Source of the DNA: Tolypothrix bouteillei VB521301
GTDB taxonomy: Bacteria > Cyanobacteriota > Cyanobacteriia > Cyanobacteriales > Nostocaceae
DNA: 64,000 bases
Reading direction: 5' to 3'
Assembly (NCBI RefSeq): GCF_000760695.4
Contig: NZ_JHEG04000001.1
Coordinates: forward strand, 6,826,204-6,890,203
Shown here: positions 44,320 to 53,646 of the stretch, in pieces
Position numbering within the stretch: the stretch's first letter is position 1
Layout of the letters: each line of letters begins with the position of its first letter
Program-made: the position numbers and the translations under genes
The notes under the pieces: generated by a model
The model's database searches: none
What the model was told of the DNA's origin: nothing
The model's input: only the letters and a program-made list of their open reading frames with translations

Positions 44320-47184
44320 CTATTTACCGATCGCCACTCGTTGTTTAATAGGAATTTCAATCAAAAATTCTGTCCCTTGTCCCGGTTGAGAGATGCACTC
44401 TAACTTACCGCCATGCTTTTCCACAACAATTTGATAACAAATTGATAACCCCAAACCAGTTCCTTTGCCAACTGGTTTGGTTGTAAAGAAAGGATCGAAC
44501 AATCGGTTTTTCACATCTGGGGACATTCCCGGTCCGTTGTCTTTAATGCGGATCGTGACATGAGAATTCTGTTCGAGACGTGTCTGGATAGTAATGAGAC
44601 TGAAGTATTTTTCATTCTTCAGTTGTAACCATTCCGCTTCCTGCTGGCGCAAAGCATCAACGGCATTTGCCAAAATATTCATAAAAACTTGATTTAATTG
44701 TCCTGCATAGCATTCTATTGGCGGTAATTTATCATATTCTTTGAGAACTTCAATTTCTGATTGTGCTGATTTTTCTTTTAAAGAATTTTGTAAAATCAGT
44801 AAAGTACTTTCAATTCCTTCATGAATATCAACAGGTTTCATCTCGGCTTCATCCAAACGAGAGAAATTGCGTAAAGTCAGAACAATTTCACGAATGCGTT
44901 GTGCTCCTACTTTCATTGAATTGAGAGTTTTCGGTACATCTTCTTGCAAAAAATCTAAATCAATATCAGCAATAAACTTAAGAATATCTAGAGTTGAATT
45001 GGGATATTCCTGTTGGTAAAGTTGGACTAATTTTAATAAATCTTGAGTATAATTTTCAAGATGAACTAAATTTCCATAAATAAAATTTACAGGGTTATTG
45101 ATTTCATGGGCAACACCGGCAACAAGTTGACCGAGACTGGACATTTTTTCAGATTGAATTAATTGCGATTGTGTATTTTGTAATTCTTTGAGGGTTTGTT
45201 CTAATTCAGTGGCTTGCTGTCTTAAGGTGGCTTCCGAATGCCGTAACGTGTCTTCAGCAAGTTTGCGATCGCTAATATCTCGTAAAAAGACAATATATTC
45301 TTGATTTTGGTGATTGGTGCGTTGCGAAACAGTGGCTTCCACGATTCGATGGGGAGAATTTTTTAGGCTATGTTCGCTAGTACTTTGCCAAGAAGCAGGG
45401 AGATTATCCAAATCAGAGAGAAATTCATCTAGATAACGCCCTATTAGTTGATTGACGATCGTTCCTAATAAAGTTTCAGCCGCAGGATTAGCTTGAGTAA
45501 TAACACCATTTCGATCTAAGACAAGAACCGTATCGGGAACAGTATCGAGAGCCGTGATAAATCGTCTTTCTGCTACTTCACGGGCTTCAGCAATGGATGC
45601 AATTTGTGGTAATGTCGTCCAGCAAGCAATAGCAACTGCAATAAAAGCAACTGTTGCCAGTAAAACAATTAATAAATTAGTACTCTCTGTGTAAAAAGTT
45701 TTATCGAGATGAGTACTGATGAACCAACCAATTGTGGTACCACTACAGGTTAGTAACAGTAAGATAATGACTTGAACGGCAACAAAATCCTTGAAAAAAG
45801 CAGTAGGTTGACTGTTGTTACGCAAAGCCCACCAGCGCGGGTGGAAAGGCGCAAGTCTAATGCGACGGATTGCAGTATCAAAAACTAAAATAATGATGGG
45901 TAATAACAATCCGATGAGAAAATCTTGCCAACTCCAAGCCAAGCCCCCAACCGTTAGGACGATCGCTTCTAAAATAAAAAACAATAGCGATAACCAAGCC
46001 CATCGTACTTCTGGTCTATCCCGACACAGCCACAACCCCAGATGAAATGCCGTAATGGATGCTAGGTAACCCGTATTTGTAATCACGACAATTCTGGTGA
46101 AATCTCCCCAAACTAAATTCAAGACACTGCATAAAAAAGTAAATACCAATGCAGGAGCCAAAACACCTCTTTTTGAAACAACAGCAAATACAGGTGATAT
46201 GTGTCCGTCAAGAGAGAGTTGGTACAAAATTCGGGGTAAGATGCAAACAGCGCTAGCGGAAGCGAGAAGGCTTGAAAAAGTTATGAGCAGCGTGACTAAA
46301 ATAGAAGCAAACTGACCCCAAAATGGCTGGGATACTGCTAAAAGGCTCAAATAGGCGTTGTCTTGTTCTGTGACTGTTGTTGGCTGAGCTAGTATCCAAT
46401 TGCATCCTAAAAAGATGAGTGGCATGAGCCAAGAAGCAAACGTCAAAAACCGTAAAGTGTCTTTGGGGGATTCGCTGTCAGCAACAAACGAAGCTGTCGT
46501 TTCACAGCTGTAGATATTCCAAGTTGCAATGAAATACCACTTTGCCCAGTCAACAAATTGTACAGACGTACTCCCTTTCGTCTCTATAACGTGAAGAAAA
46601 CTGGAACTGCCATCTGAGAGAGACAACCACCACAAACCTTGCAAGCAAAAAGCAAGTAGAGACACGATTGAAGGCACAACTAAAAACAAATGCAATATTG
46701 CTAAAGCACGAGTACCACTGAAGGCAACCACAAAAACAACGCAGGTGAAACCAATTTTCAGCGCCATTTCCGGACACGCGATTCCAAATGGTTCGAGATT
46801 TACCTTTATCAAGTCAGTCAGCATAATCGCGTACACCACTGGAACTGATACCCATCCTACAAAGTATCCCAGTGCTACATACCGACCTAACCCTGAATAG
46901 TTCTTAAGTAACCGTGCTGCGTAGTTAGGTGTTCCTCCTGACATATCTTTCCAATACTTACCCAAACGCTGCACTTGCAAGTTCAGTAGAATGCCTACAA
47001 TCACACCAGGCAGACAGAGGATTATTGCATTTGCTCCAAGTGCTGTACACAAACCGGGTGCTACACTAATCCATCCAATGTGAGAAGTCAGACCAAAGCT
47101 CCAAGTTTCAAAGACACTCAGACTTCGGGGAAGTTGGTATGACAATTTATTGTTGTTTGCACCCACAATTGGCTGAGTATGCAT
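44320..47184 (-). CDS. APC-type permease fused to PAS and histidine kinase domains
   Basis: A 954-residue fusion. Residues ~1-525 form an amino-acid/polyamine/organocation-like permease with about 12-14 membrane helices (start FETWSFGLTSHIGWISVAPG, GGTPNYAARLLKNYSGLGRY, ATWNIYSCETTASFVADSES, ILPRILYQLSLDGHISPVFA). Next are a PAS domain (~545-645: FITALDTVPDTVLVLDRNGV ... VFLRDISDRKLAEDTL), a coiled coil (~645-685), HisKA with phospho-acceptor His693 (LVAGVAHEINNPVNF) and HATPase with N box (NILANAVDAL), G1 (DNGPGM) and G2 (GKGTGLGLSI). It is one uninterrupted frame. The design resembles CbrA (SLC5 permease plus kinase) but with another transporter family. Probably a solute-sensing kinase; the ligand is unknown. 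Confidence 0.9.
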   Translation of the reverse strand: MHTQPIVGANNNKLSYQLPRSLSVFETWSFGLTSHIGWISVAPGLCTALGANAIILCLPGVIVGILLNLQVQRLGKYWKDMSGGTPNYAARLLKNYSGLGRYVALGYFVGWVSVPVVYAIMLTDLIKVNLEPFGIACPEMALKIGFTCVVFVVAFSGTRALAILHLFLVVPSIVSLLAFCLQGLWWLSLSDGSSSFLHVIETKGSTSVQFVDWAKWYFIATWNIYSCETTASFVADSESPKDTLRFLTFASWLMPLIFLGCNWILAQPTTVTEQDNAYLSLLAVSQPFWGQFASILVTLLITFSSLLASASAVCILPRILYQLSLDGHISPVFAVVSKRGVLAPALVFTFLCSVLNLVWGDFTRIVVITNTGYLASITAFHLGLWLCRDRPEVRWAWLSLLFFILEAIVLTVGGLAWSWQDFLIGLLLPIIILVFDTAIRRIRLAPFHPRWWALRNNSQPTAFFKDFVAVQVIILLLLTCSGTTIGWFISTHLDKTFYTESTNLLIVLLATVAFIAVAIACWTTLPQIASIAEAREVAERRFITALDTVPDTVLVLDRNGVITQANPAAETLLGTIVNQLIGRYLDEFLSDLDNLPASWQSTSEHSLKNSPHRIVEATVSQRTNHQNQEYIVFLRDISDRKLAEDTLRHSEATLRQQATELEQTLKELQNTQSQLIQSEKMSSLGQLVAGVAHEINNPVNFIYGNLVHLENYTQDLLKLVQLYQQEYPNSTLDILKFIADIDLDFLQEDVPKTLNSMKVGAQRIREIVLTLRNFSRLDEAEMKPVDIHEGIESTLLILQNSLKEKSAQSEIEVLKEYDKLPPIECYAGQLNQVFMNILANAVDALRQQEAEWLQLKNEKYFSLITIQTRLEQNSHVTIRIKDNGPGMSPDVKNRLFDPFFTTKPVGKGTGLGLSICYQIVVEKHGGKLECISQPGQGTEFLIEIPIKQRVAIGK

Positions 47185-47764
47185 TGTACATAACTTGATT
47201 GTAATAGTTAAATCATTGAAATAACCTATTTTTTCATTTTTAAATAACCGTACAAATGCTGAAAATATGACTTTTTCTTATTGTTCAATAATTTTCCTCA
47301 GTAAAAATCCGGGAAATCAAAATTTCTAACTAATTTTAAGAATTGAATCAGTGTTTTTACGTGACTTTAATAAAAGTCTTACCTAACAATACTTGTGAAG
47401 AAGTTTGGGTTTGAGTTACTCTGTAAAATTACGCATCTTTATTTTAAATTTATGATTTTATCTATTTTATACAGTGTTTGTCACTATTTCTATTCAAAAA
47501 CAAAATACGTTGAATTACTATTGACATTACAGAGTTTGTATTTTAGATTTTTTTTATATTCACTATGTAACTGTAATTTCACTGTGTTCGGATAACACTG
47601 AGTCATCAAGATCTTTGATTCAACCCAATAGAGTTTTTTGGAAATAATTATGCAATTGTTGATTCAAAACAGTTAGCAGAAATTGACTTGACACTGTCAA
47701 GTTGTACTCCAATTTCAATAAATACTGCTCGGCTTAATTGATTGGGTTAAAGCACCAAATCCTC
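47185..47764. other. A/T-rich spacer between the kinase fusion and SET genes
   Basis: A 580-base, strikingly A/T-rich divergent spacer. A 66-codon frame at 47395-47595 is Phe/Leu/Tyr-rich with A/T-driven composition and is not accepted. No RNA was recognised. Promoters for both divergent genes must lie here. Confidence 0.4.
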
Positions 47765-48325
47765 ATGAACAAAAGTCAAGAGAACAGATACATCATGGAA
47801 AAATTTGAAGTTAATACTACAGCTAAAGGGACTGGAATAATTACAACCTCAAAAGTGAGGAAAGGTGAAGTCTTCCATAGAATAACAAACTATAAAATCG
47901 TGAAAAAACCTACCTATACAAGCGTCCAAATTGATGTAGAGGCACACATTGAAGAGCCAATCCTGGGCAAGCTCAATCACTCTTGCAATCCCAATCTGAT
48001 TGTAAACACTAAAACTTTGGAATGTGTCGCAGCAAGAGATATTGAACCTTATGAAGAAGTCAACTTTTTCTATCCCAGTACGGAGTGGGAGATGGATCAA
48101 CCTTTTATCTGTATGTGCGGTTCGCCACAGTGTATGGGAATTGTAGCAGGAGCCAAGTATCTTTCGTTAAATATTCTAAGTTTGCAATTTATCAATCACC
48201 ACATTCGCCACAAAGCTTTGAGTTGCTTGGAAGCAAAAGTGTTTAAGAATGATGTCTTTGTTGAAACAAGAAATAGTTTGAAGGTTGAAACAGATACCTT
48301 GTCTCTCTCTGTTACAAAAGCTTAA
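47765..48325 (+). CDS. SET-domain protein (putative protein lysine methyltransferase)
   Basis: A compact 186-residue SET protein. The SET core includes TAKGTGIITTSKVRKGEVFH at the start, the cofactor/pseudoknot motif LGKLNHSCNPNLIV, and VAARDIEPYEEVNFFYPSTE (the GEE(I/L) Y region). A post-SET-like Cys cluster (CMCGSPQC) may bind zinc together with the Cys in NHSCNPN. These are hallmarks of S-adenosylmethionine-dependent lysine methyltransferases. ATG 47765 is used; ATG 47795 (MEKFEVNTTAKG) is equally plausible. The downstream DUF3865 gene begins 53 bases later and is probably co-transcribed. The methylation substrate is unknown. Confidence 0.85.
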   Translation: MNKSQENRYIMEKFEVNTTAKGTGIITTSKVRKGEVFHRITNYKIVKKPTYTSVQIDVEAHIEEPILGKLNHSCNPNLIVNTKTLECVAARDIEPYEEVNFFYPSTEWEMDQPFICMCGSPQCMGIVAGAKYLSLNILSLQFINHHIRHKALSCLEAKVFKNDVFVETRNSLKVETDTLSLSVTKA

Positions 48326-48378
48326 GACAACCGCACAAGTCATCCGTGTTTTTTATCAATTCAAGGAGTTTAAGCATC

Positions 48379-49230
48379 ATGATTAACACGCTGAATCAAC
48401 CCGCAACAACTATCACTATTGAAAGGGATGAAGTTTGTAAAACTATTGCTGAAGAATATACATCGCTGACTTTTAAAAAACTCCTTGAAGAAGCCACAAG
48501 TGGCGAAGCTCTTCTACGGCTTATGGGTCGATTTTTTCAATACTCCGCTGCTTTTGCACCGTGTCAAACTTGTTTGGCTGGATATATTGCTGTTCGCAAA
48601 GATTTATTCAACACCTCTAATGAAGTCGGAGTGTTTGCCGATCGAAGTGTTGAAATAGGAGCAGGTATGTTTTTTGGTGCAATTGATGAGTTTGGCGATC
48701 GCGAAGCACCTGAACCGCATACCCATCGAGCTTTAGCTCTAGCAACACTCAAAGGTATGGCACAATTTTTCGACTATGATATGTTAGCTCTTAGCAGACT
48801 TATATATCAACACGAACCTACCAATGATGCGATCGGTAAGGTTCATCGTAGTGGCGGTATTAACATGGTTGTGGATGAAGCACATCTGTTTCGTGCGATT
48901 GGCTTTCATTTGGGAACTGAAGTCTTGGGAGAAGATGAAAACCGTGTTTTAGAAGAGTTTTTTCGCACAAAGCGTCCCGAGCTAACGAGATATTTACAAG
49001 AAACAAAAGTGGAGATTGATGGCAAAGTAATTCCGGCTTACTACTGGTTCAGCCGCCACATTGTTGCAGAAGCAGAGCATTTTGATGCCGGAATACAATC
49101 TGCTAACCAAGCTCTTCAGTACTATACGGGTTCGGAAGACAAGCAACAAGTCAAGCGTTGGATTCTTGAAGGAGTGCGAGAGATTGCCGTACAGATGTCA
49201 GAGTTCATGGCAGAAGTTTCAAAGAACTAG
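48379..49230 (+). CDS. DUF3865 (CADD-like, heme-oxygenase-fold) protein
   Basis: A 283-residue all-helical protein, started at ATG 48379 behind AAGGAG. It resembles DUF3865, for which a Nostoc structure with CADD-like fold exists to my knowledge. CADD-like heme-oxygenase-fold proteins are often di-metal oxygenases. Candidate ligands are Glu104 and His114/His116 (EFGDREAPEPHTH), Glu/His near 177-181 (GFHLGTEVLG) and the late helix SRHIVAEAEHFDAG (His227, Glu231, His234, Asp236). These assignments are tentative. Cys-rich segment APCQTCLAG at 60-68. It forms a pair with the SET gene. The substrate is unknown. Confidence 0.7.
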   Translation: MINTLNQPATTITIERDEVCKTIAEEYTSLTFKKLLEEATSGEALLRLMGRFFQYSAAFAPCQTCLAGYIAVRKDLFNTSNEVGVFADRSVEIGAGMFFGAIDEFGDREAPEPHTHRALALATLKGMAQFFDYDMLALSRLIYQHEPTNDAIGKVHRSGGINMVVDEAHLFRAIGFHLGTEVLGEDENRVLEEFFRTKRPELTRYLQETKVEIDGKVIPAYYWFSRHIVAEAEHFDAGIQSANQALQYYTGSEDKQQVKRWILEGVREIAVQMSEFMAEVSKN

Positions 49231-49244
49231 GAACATTCAATTCC

Positions 49245-49598
49245 CTAGCCAAAGGTCGTACCATTCCAGCCCCACATTGCAGCCCTAGAATCAGCAAACT
49301 CTATGTATATTCGATTTTGAGGCACACCCAATGCTCGATCGATTTCCTGGCAAAAATCTTGACTCATTTCCTTAGTTTGTTGTGGCAGCATTGTTCCGAT
49401 ACTCTTTATTTCTACGTAACAAACGGGATCGGTTGTTCCACCAAAAGTCATAGGAATTTCGGTTTCAAAAGCTGTCATGACATAGGATTCTGGTTTACCT
49501 GTATGTTTCGCTAACTTAGCTGATAAATTTTTGAGCAGAGTTTCAATTTCAGCTTTTGGGGGAGTTGATACAGAAGTTTGAACTTTGATAAGCGGCAT
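49245..49598 (-). CDS. MIF/phenylpyruvate tautomerase-like protein
   Basis: A 117-residue member of the tautomerase superfamily related to macrophage migration inhibitory factor. The start is set at the ATG giving MPLIKVQTSV, which puts Pro directly after Met as needed for the catalytic N-terminal proline. Other family segments are KLAKHTGKPESYVMTAFETE, MTFGGTTDPVCYVEIKSIGT and LGVPQNRIYIEFADSRAAMW. The upstream in-frame extension is spacer-like and overlaps cobM. Physiological role in bacteria is mostly unknown. It is convergent with the DUF3865 gene, 14 bases apart. Confidence 0.88.
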   Translation of the reverse strand: MPLIKVQTSVSTPPKAEIETLLKNLSAKLAKHTGKPESYVMTAFETEIPMTFGGTTDPVCYVEIKSIGTMLPQQTKEMSQDFCQEIDRALGVPQNRIYIEFADSRAAMWGWNGTTFG

Positions 49599-49644
49599 AG
49601 GTAAATTTTGGATGCGTGGATTTTGGATTGGGAATTGCTTAATT

Positions 49645-50406
49645 CTATGAATGTCGAAATAAATGGCTGTGTTCGGGATGATATAAACGAGAACGTCCTG
49701 TTGTTTGCGATAAGGCAGGGCTGATGACGTAAAGGGTAGTACGGATAAGTTTTTCTTTATGAGTACACTCTGCCATTTGATTGAGGGGTACAACCACAAT
49801 TCTCTCATCAGACCATCCCAAACGATAGCAAATGGCCACGGGTGTTTCTACTGAATAGTGTTCTAGTAACTTGGCTTGGGCTTGTTCAACATGACGCGCA
49901 CTTAGGTACAGGCAAAGGCTCGCTTGATGGGCGGCGAGAGTTGCAAGTTCTTCTGTCGCAGGCACTTCTGTACGTCCGCTGATACGCGTCAGTATAATTG
50001 TTTGGACTAAACCGGGAACCGTCAGTTCTAATTTGAGTTTGGCGGCGGCTGCTTGAAAAGCGCTGATACCCGGTATGACTTCAAAAGGAATGTTTGCTTC
50101 TGCCAAAAGATTCATTTGTTCGTGAATTGCGCTGTAGAGACTGGGATCGCCGGAATGAAGTCGCACGACAGATTTTTGCGATCGCACCCGTTCTACCATA
50201 ATTGGTAAAATTTCTTCTAAAGTTTTATTTGCAGTGCGAATAATCTCGGCATCATCTCGACAAAGTTGTAGCATTTGTTGCGGTACTAAAGAATCTGCAA
50301 ATAAGATGGCATCAGCGGATGAAAGCAATTTTTGTGCTTTAACCGTGAGCAATTCAGGATCTCCAGGACCCGCGCCTACAATATACACTGCTGGTTCTAC
50401 GGGCAT
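49645..50406 (-). CDS. cobM: Precorrin-4 C11-methyltransferase
   Basis: It transfers a methyl group from S-adenosylmethionine to C-11 of (cobalt-)precorrin-4 in cobalamin synthesis. 253 residues from the ATG at 50406 (MPVEPAVYIVGAGPGDPELL); the ATG at 50454 would add 16 non-family residues. Seen: YIVGAGPGDPELLTVKAQ (cofactor loop), DSLVPQQMLQLC, VVRLHSGDPSLYSAIHEQM, EVIPGISAFQAAAAKLKLEL and RISGRTEVPATEELA. The C-terminus is variable. No other cob genes are adjacent, which is common in cyanobacteria. Confidence 0.94.
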   Translation of the reverse strand: MPVEPAVYIVGAGPGDPELLTVKAQKLLSSADAILFADSLVPQQMLQLCRDDAEIIRTANKTLEEILPIMVERVRSQKSVVRLHSGDPSLYSAIHEQMNLLAEANIPFEVIPGISAFQAAAAKLKLELTVPGLVQTIILTRISGRTEVPATEELATLAAHQASLCLYLSARHVEQAQAKLLEHYSVETPVAICYRLGWSDERIVVVPLNQMAECTHKEKLIRTTLYVISPALSQTTGRSRLYHPEHSHLFRHS

Positions 50407-50557
50407 AAGTTTTTTTTCTTCCTTAAAAAGGATAGTAGATTCACGCATAAACAAGCACGCGATCGAGTTTCTAAAAAAAATCTTGGCATTTTTCCGTAGC
50501 TTTCCGGATGTACCCCCCTAGCTTAGAAGAATGTATTGGTAGATGCACCCTGGTTAA

Positions 50558-50586
50558 GCCCTAGAGAATACTCTGGGGCATTTTTT
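50558..50586 (+). terminator. Plus-strand intrinsic terminator with no plus-strand gene upstream
   Basis: GCCCTAGAG (50558-50566), loop AATA, CTCTGGGGC (50571-50579, one G-T pair), followed by six T. Both flanking genes (cobM, lgt) are on the minus strand, so it would end a plus-strand transcript starting before about 50500. Confidence 0.6.
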
Positions 50587-50594
50587 ATTTTTGG

Positions 50595-51449
50595 TCACAG
50601 GTCAGGCGTAACGACATCTGGTAGACGCCGTTTAGCTATGTAAAGCCAAGCTAACCCAGCTAACCCAAAAATAATTCCAAGCAGACTGACGATTTGTGCG
50701 ATTCGCAATGGACCGAACATCAAACTATCCGTCCGAAGACCTTCTATCCAAAAACGCCCCAAACTATATCCTGCTAAATAAACCAAAGATAGCGTACCGA
50801 TTTTTAGAGAAGGTTTGCCTGATAAACTCCGAAAAAACAATGTTATCAGTAAAGCGAATACTGCTAAATCCCATAAAGATTCATATAAGAAGGTAGGATG
50901 GAAGTATTTAAATTCGGCTAATTCTGGAGGACGGCGTTCTGCTGGAATGTAGAGTTTCCAAGGCAGATTGGTAGGGCTGCCAAAAGCTTCTGAGTTAAAG
51001 AAATTTCCCCAACGTCCAATGGCCTGACCGAGAATCAATGAAGGAGCAACTAAATCTGCTAATTGCCAAAAAGGTACTCGCTTGAGTTTGGCAAAGATTA
51101 ACGCTGCTATGACACCACCAATAATGGCTCCATGAATGGCAATACCCCCTTGCCAAATGGCAATGATGCGTTCTGGATGCTGAGCGTACTCCGACCACTC
51201 GAACAAAACGTAGTATAATCTTGCGGCAGGAATTGCCCCAAGTACCAACCAGATTGATAAATCGCTAAGCAAATCGGGATTGACATCGCGACGCTTTGCC
51301 AAGTACTGAGAAAGGCTAACGCCAATCAAAACGGCTGAAGCAATCAAAAAGCCATACCAACGGATAACCAGTGGTCCTATCTTTACTAGAATGGGGCCTG
51401 GTGAAGTAAATTGAAATGCCAAGGGTAAAGTGAAAAAGTCCGGTATCAT
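50595..51449 (-). CDS. lgt: Prolipoprotein diacylglyceryl transferase
   Basis: Lgt attaches diacylglycerol from phosphatidylglycerol to the lipobox cysteine of prelipoproteins. The protein has 284 residues from the ATG at 51449 ([10 protein letters not shown]). About seven membrane helices. Signature: [35 protein letters not shown], the Lgt motif [31 protein letters not shown] [16 protein letters not shown], and [13 protein letters not shown] near the end. At least two predicted lipoproteins encoded here (6707 and 16871) would be substrates. Confidence 0.95.
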   Translation of the reverse strand: MIPDFFTLPLAFQFTSPGPILVKIGPLVIRWYGFLIASAVLIGVSLSQYLAKRRDVNPDLLSDLSIWLVLGAIPAARLYYVLFEWSEYAQHPERIIAIWQGGIAIHGAIIGGVIAALIFAKLKRVPFWQLADLVAPSLILGQAIGRWGNFFNSEAFGSPTNLPWKLYIPAERRPPELAEFKYFHPTFLYESLWDLAVFALLITLFFRSLSGKPSLKIGTLSLVYLAGYSLGRFWIEGLRTDSLMFGPLRIAQIVSLLGIIFGLAGLAWLYIAKRRLPDVVTPDL

Positions 51450-51697
51450 ACAAAAGTACATAAAAGGCAAGAGAATAAAAGTGTGGTTTGAAAAGAGTTG
51501 TTGTTGAAACCTGCAGGCATAGAAATGCTTTTTGATTTTATATTTAATTTAAAATGCAGGCATAGAAAACTTCTGGGCAACCCACAGCGTAGATTTTAAG
51601 TTGCCGTGGGTTCATGAAGGTACACAAGCAATTAAAAATTCAAAATTCAAAATATGTCAGATATAATCACCTCATCAACGTTGAGGCAGCTGCCATC

Positions 51698-52276
51698 GTG
51701 ATTGCCATCTATCCCGGAAGCTTCGACCCTGTTACTCTAGGACATCTTGACATTATCCAACGCGGTTGTCGGTTGTTTGAACGGGTTGTTGTCGCTGTAT
51801 TGCGGAATCCTAACAAAACCCCTTTGTTTACCGTCCAAAAACGCTTGGAACAGATTCGTCTTGCAACACAACATTTAACTAACGTCGAAGTCGATGCTTT
51901 TGATGGTCTGACCGTCAAATATGCCCAAATGCGGGAAGCGCAAGTCCTTCTTCGGGGTTTGAGAGCCATTTCCGACTTTGAGGTAGAGCTTCAGATGGCT
52001 CATACTAATAAAACCCTTTCTCACCAAATAGAAACAGTTTTTCTAGCAACATCTAATGAGTATAGTTTTTTAAGTAGTAGTGTTGTAAAAGAGATTGCTA
52101 GGTTTGGCGGCTCTATAAATCATCTTGTTCCCCCGCACGTTGCCCTTGATATTTACCAATGCTACGCCCAAAACAACCAAATATCGACCCAAATCACAAC
52201 GGAGGCAATCCCCTCTCGGAAGAGTACCCCAATGGAATCTCCTACGACGGAGATACTACGCCAACAGGAAGCGTAG
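51698..52276 (+). CDS. coaD: Phosphopantetheine adenylyltransferase
   Basis: CoaD makes dephospho-CoA from 4'-phosphopantetheine and ATP. GTG 51698 is chosen because the protein then begins [20 protein letters not shown], the normal N-terminus with the TxGH nucleotidyl-transfer motif. Also seen: [20 protein letters not shown] and the ISSS-like [17 protein letters not shown]. The family normally ends near [13 protein letters not shown] (~160). Here ~30 extra polar residues ([20 protein letters not shown] onward) follow, translated from DNA that also encodes the start of the next gene. A frame open further upstream (51614) is spacer. Confidence 0.93.
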   Translation: MIAIYPGSFDPVTLGHLDIIQRGCRLFERVVVAVLRNPNKTPLFTVQKRLEQIRLATQHLTNVEVDAFDGLTVKYAQMREAQVLLRGLRAISDFEVELQMAHTNKTLSHQIETVFLATSNEYSFLSSSVVKEIARFGGSINHLVPPHVALDIYQCYAQNNQISTQITTEAIPSRKSTPMESPTTEILRQQEA

Positions 52277-52857
52277 ATCTTCAGCAGGAACTTAACCGCC
52301 TCGAAGAAATGATTCTTTCAGGTTTTAATATTCCGCTAACGCGATGCACGTTGGTGGATGAGGACAAGTTGCTCGACAGGCTCGATTTCATTAGGCTTTC
52401 TTTGCCTGAAGCTTTTCAGGAAGCAGCTAATGTCCTTCAAGAAAAGGAAGAAATCCTCCTACAGGCAGAAGAATACGGACAACAAATTGTTGACGCTGCC
52501 CAAGCCAAAAGAGCGCAAATTTTGGATGAAAGCGACATTTTGCGACAAGCAGAACGAGAAGCCCAACAACTGCGGCAACAAGTACAACAAGAGTGTGAGG
52601 CGATGATGCAAGAGACGCTTGCGGAAATCGATCGCAAACGACGCGCTTGTCAGCAAGAAATTGAGGAAATGCGACGGGCTGCAGTTGCAGAAGCTGAAGC
52701 GATCGAACAAGGTGCTGACGAGTACGCTGATAACGTTTTAGAAAATATCGAGCAGCAACTTCAAGAAATGTTACGAATTATTCGCAACGGACGCCAACAA
52801 CTTTATCCAGATAATAAATCAAATCAACGCAATTCTCTCCCTCCTAAAAAGAAATAG
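52159..52857 (+). CDS. DivIVA-like coiled-coil protein overlapping coaD
   Basis: A 232-residue acidic, coiled-coil protein. A disordered N-terminus (1-38) is followed by [20 protein letters not shown] and [20 protein letters not shown] long helix (~90-215) is rich in Glu, Gln, Ala and Arg ([37 protein letters not shown]). This resembles cyanobacterial DivIVA/SepIVA-like proteins commonly encoded after coaD. From ATG 52159 it overlaps coaD by 118 bases in another frame; a start at 52309 would avoid the overlap but remove the conserved [11 protein letters not shown] role in division or envelope organisation is inferred only. Confidence 0.78.
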   Translation: MLRPKQPNIDPNHNGGNPLSEEYPNGISYDGDTTPTGSVDLQQELNRLEEMILSGFNIPLTRCTLVDEDKLLDRLDFIRLSLPEAFQEAANVLQEKEEILLQAEEYGQQIVDAAQAKRAQILDESDILRQAEREAQQLRQQVQQECEAMMQETLAEIDRKRRACQQEIEEMRRAAVAEAEAIEQGADEYADNVLENIEQQLQEMLRIIRNGRQQLYPDNKSNQRNSLPPKKK

Positions 52858-52977
52858 TGCTGGGAGGATATGCCGTAGCACCAAGACCAACCAACAAATT
52901 GCTAGTGTTAAAGTAGCTGGCGGAAAAATATTTAGGTCAACTCTTGCAACCAGTTTCAGTTTCAAGAGAGGGAGATT

Positions 52978-53646
52978 ATGTTAACTCGATTAAAAGTTTC
53001 TGGATTTAAGAATTTAGTAGATGTCGATGTTCGTTTCGGACCATTTACTTGTGTAGCAGGTGCTAATGGCGTTGGTAAATCTAATTTATTTGATGCTATT
53101 CGGTTTTTGAGTGCAATAGCTGATTGTCCTTTGATTGAAGCTGCTTTATCAGTACGCGATGAAGGAGGTAAAACAGCCGATGTACGTAGCTTATTTCATC
53201 GCGTTGGTGATGAATATGTGAATGAAATGTCCTTTGAGGCAGAAATGATTGTGCCTTATGAAGGGATCGACGATTTAGGACAAAGGGCAGAAGCTAGTAT
53301 TACGTTTCTTCGCTACACTATTATACTTGCCTATCGAACAGATGATAGTCTTCGTTCTTTTGGATCGTTAGAAATCTTGAGAGAAGAGTTAGTTCATATT
53401 AACCTTAGTGATGCCAAAAAAAATTTACTGTTTCCTCATAATATTGAATGGCGTAAATCTGCTATTAAGGGCAGACGAACTTCATCCTTTATTTCAACTG
53501 AAGATGACAAAGGTAAAACTGTCATTAAGTTACATCAAGATGGTATTAAAGGGAAACCGTTACATCGATTAGCAATGAACTTGCCTCGAACTGTACTTTC
53601 TGTTGCCAATGCTGCTGAAAGCCCAACAGTATTGTTAGCAATTTGA
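52978..53646 (+). pseudogene. AAA ATPase, N-terminal part only (truncated by deletion)
   Basis: An ABC/SMC-like AAA ATPase of the kind with an N-terminal MLTRLKVSGFKNLVDVDVRF and a Walker A CVAGANGVGKSNLFDAIRFL. About 220 residues are present of an expected ~380-450. The Walker B, signature and switch regions are missing because the frame runs into a TGA (53644) at the junction with another gene fragment. The related complete pairs encode such an ATPase followed by a DUF4276 protein. Here the end of the DUF4276 gene follows directly, so an internal deletion probably removed the ATPase C-terminus and the DUF4276 N-terminus. Confidence 0.8.

Noticed and set aside
47395..47595. 66-codon Phe/Tyr/Leu-rich frame in the spacer before the SET gene
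   Set aside because: Composition follows the very A/T-rich DNA; no ribosome-binding site or domain.
49599..49808. N-terminal extension of the tautomerase frame
   Set aside because: It overlaps cobM and would bury the catalytic N-terminal proline; the start at 49598 is clearly better.
51614..51697. Upstream extension of coaD
   Set aside because: The residues before the GTG at 51698 are repeat/spacer-derived (AATTCAAAATTCAAAAT) and absent from the family.
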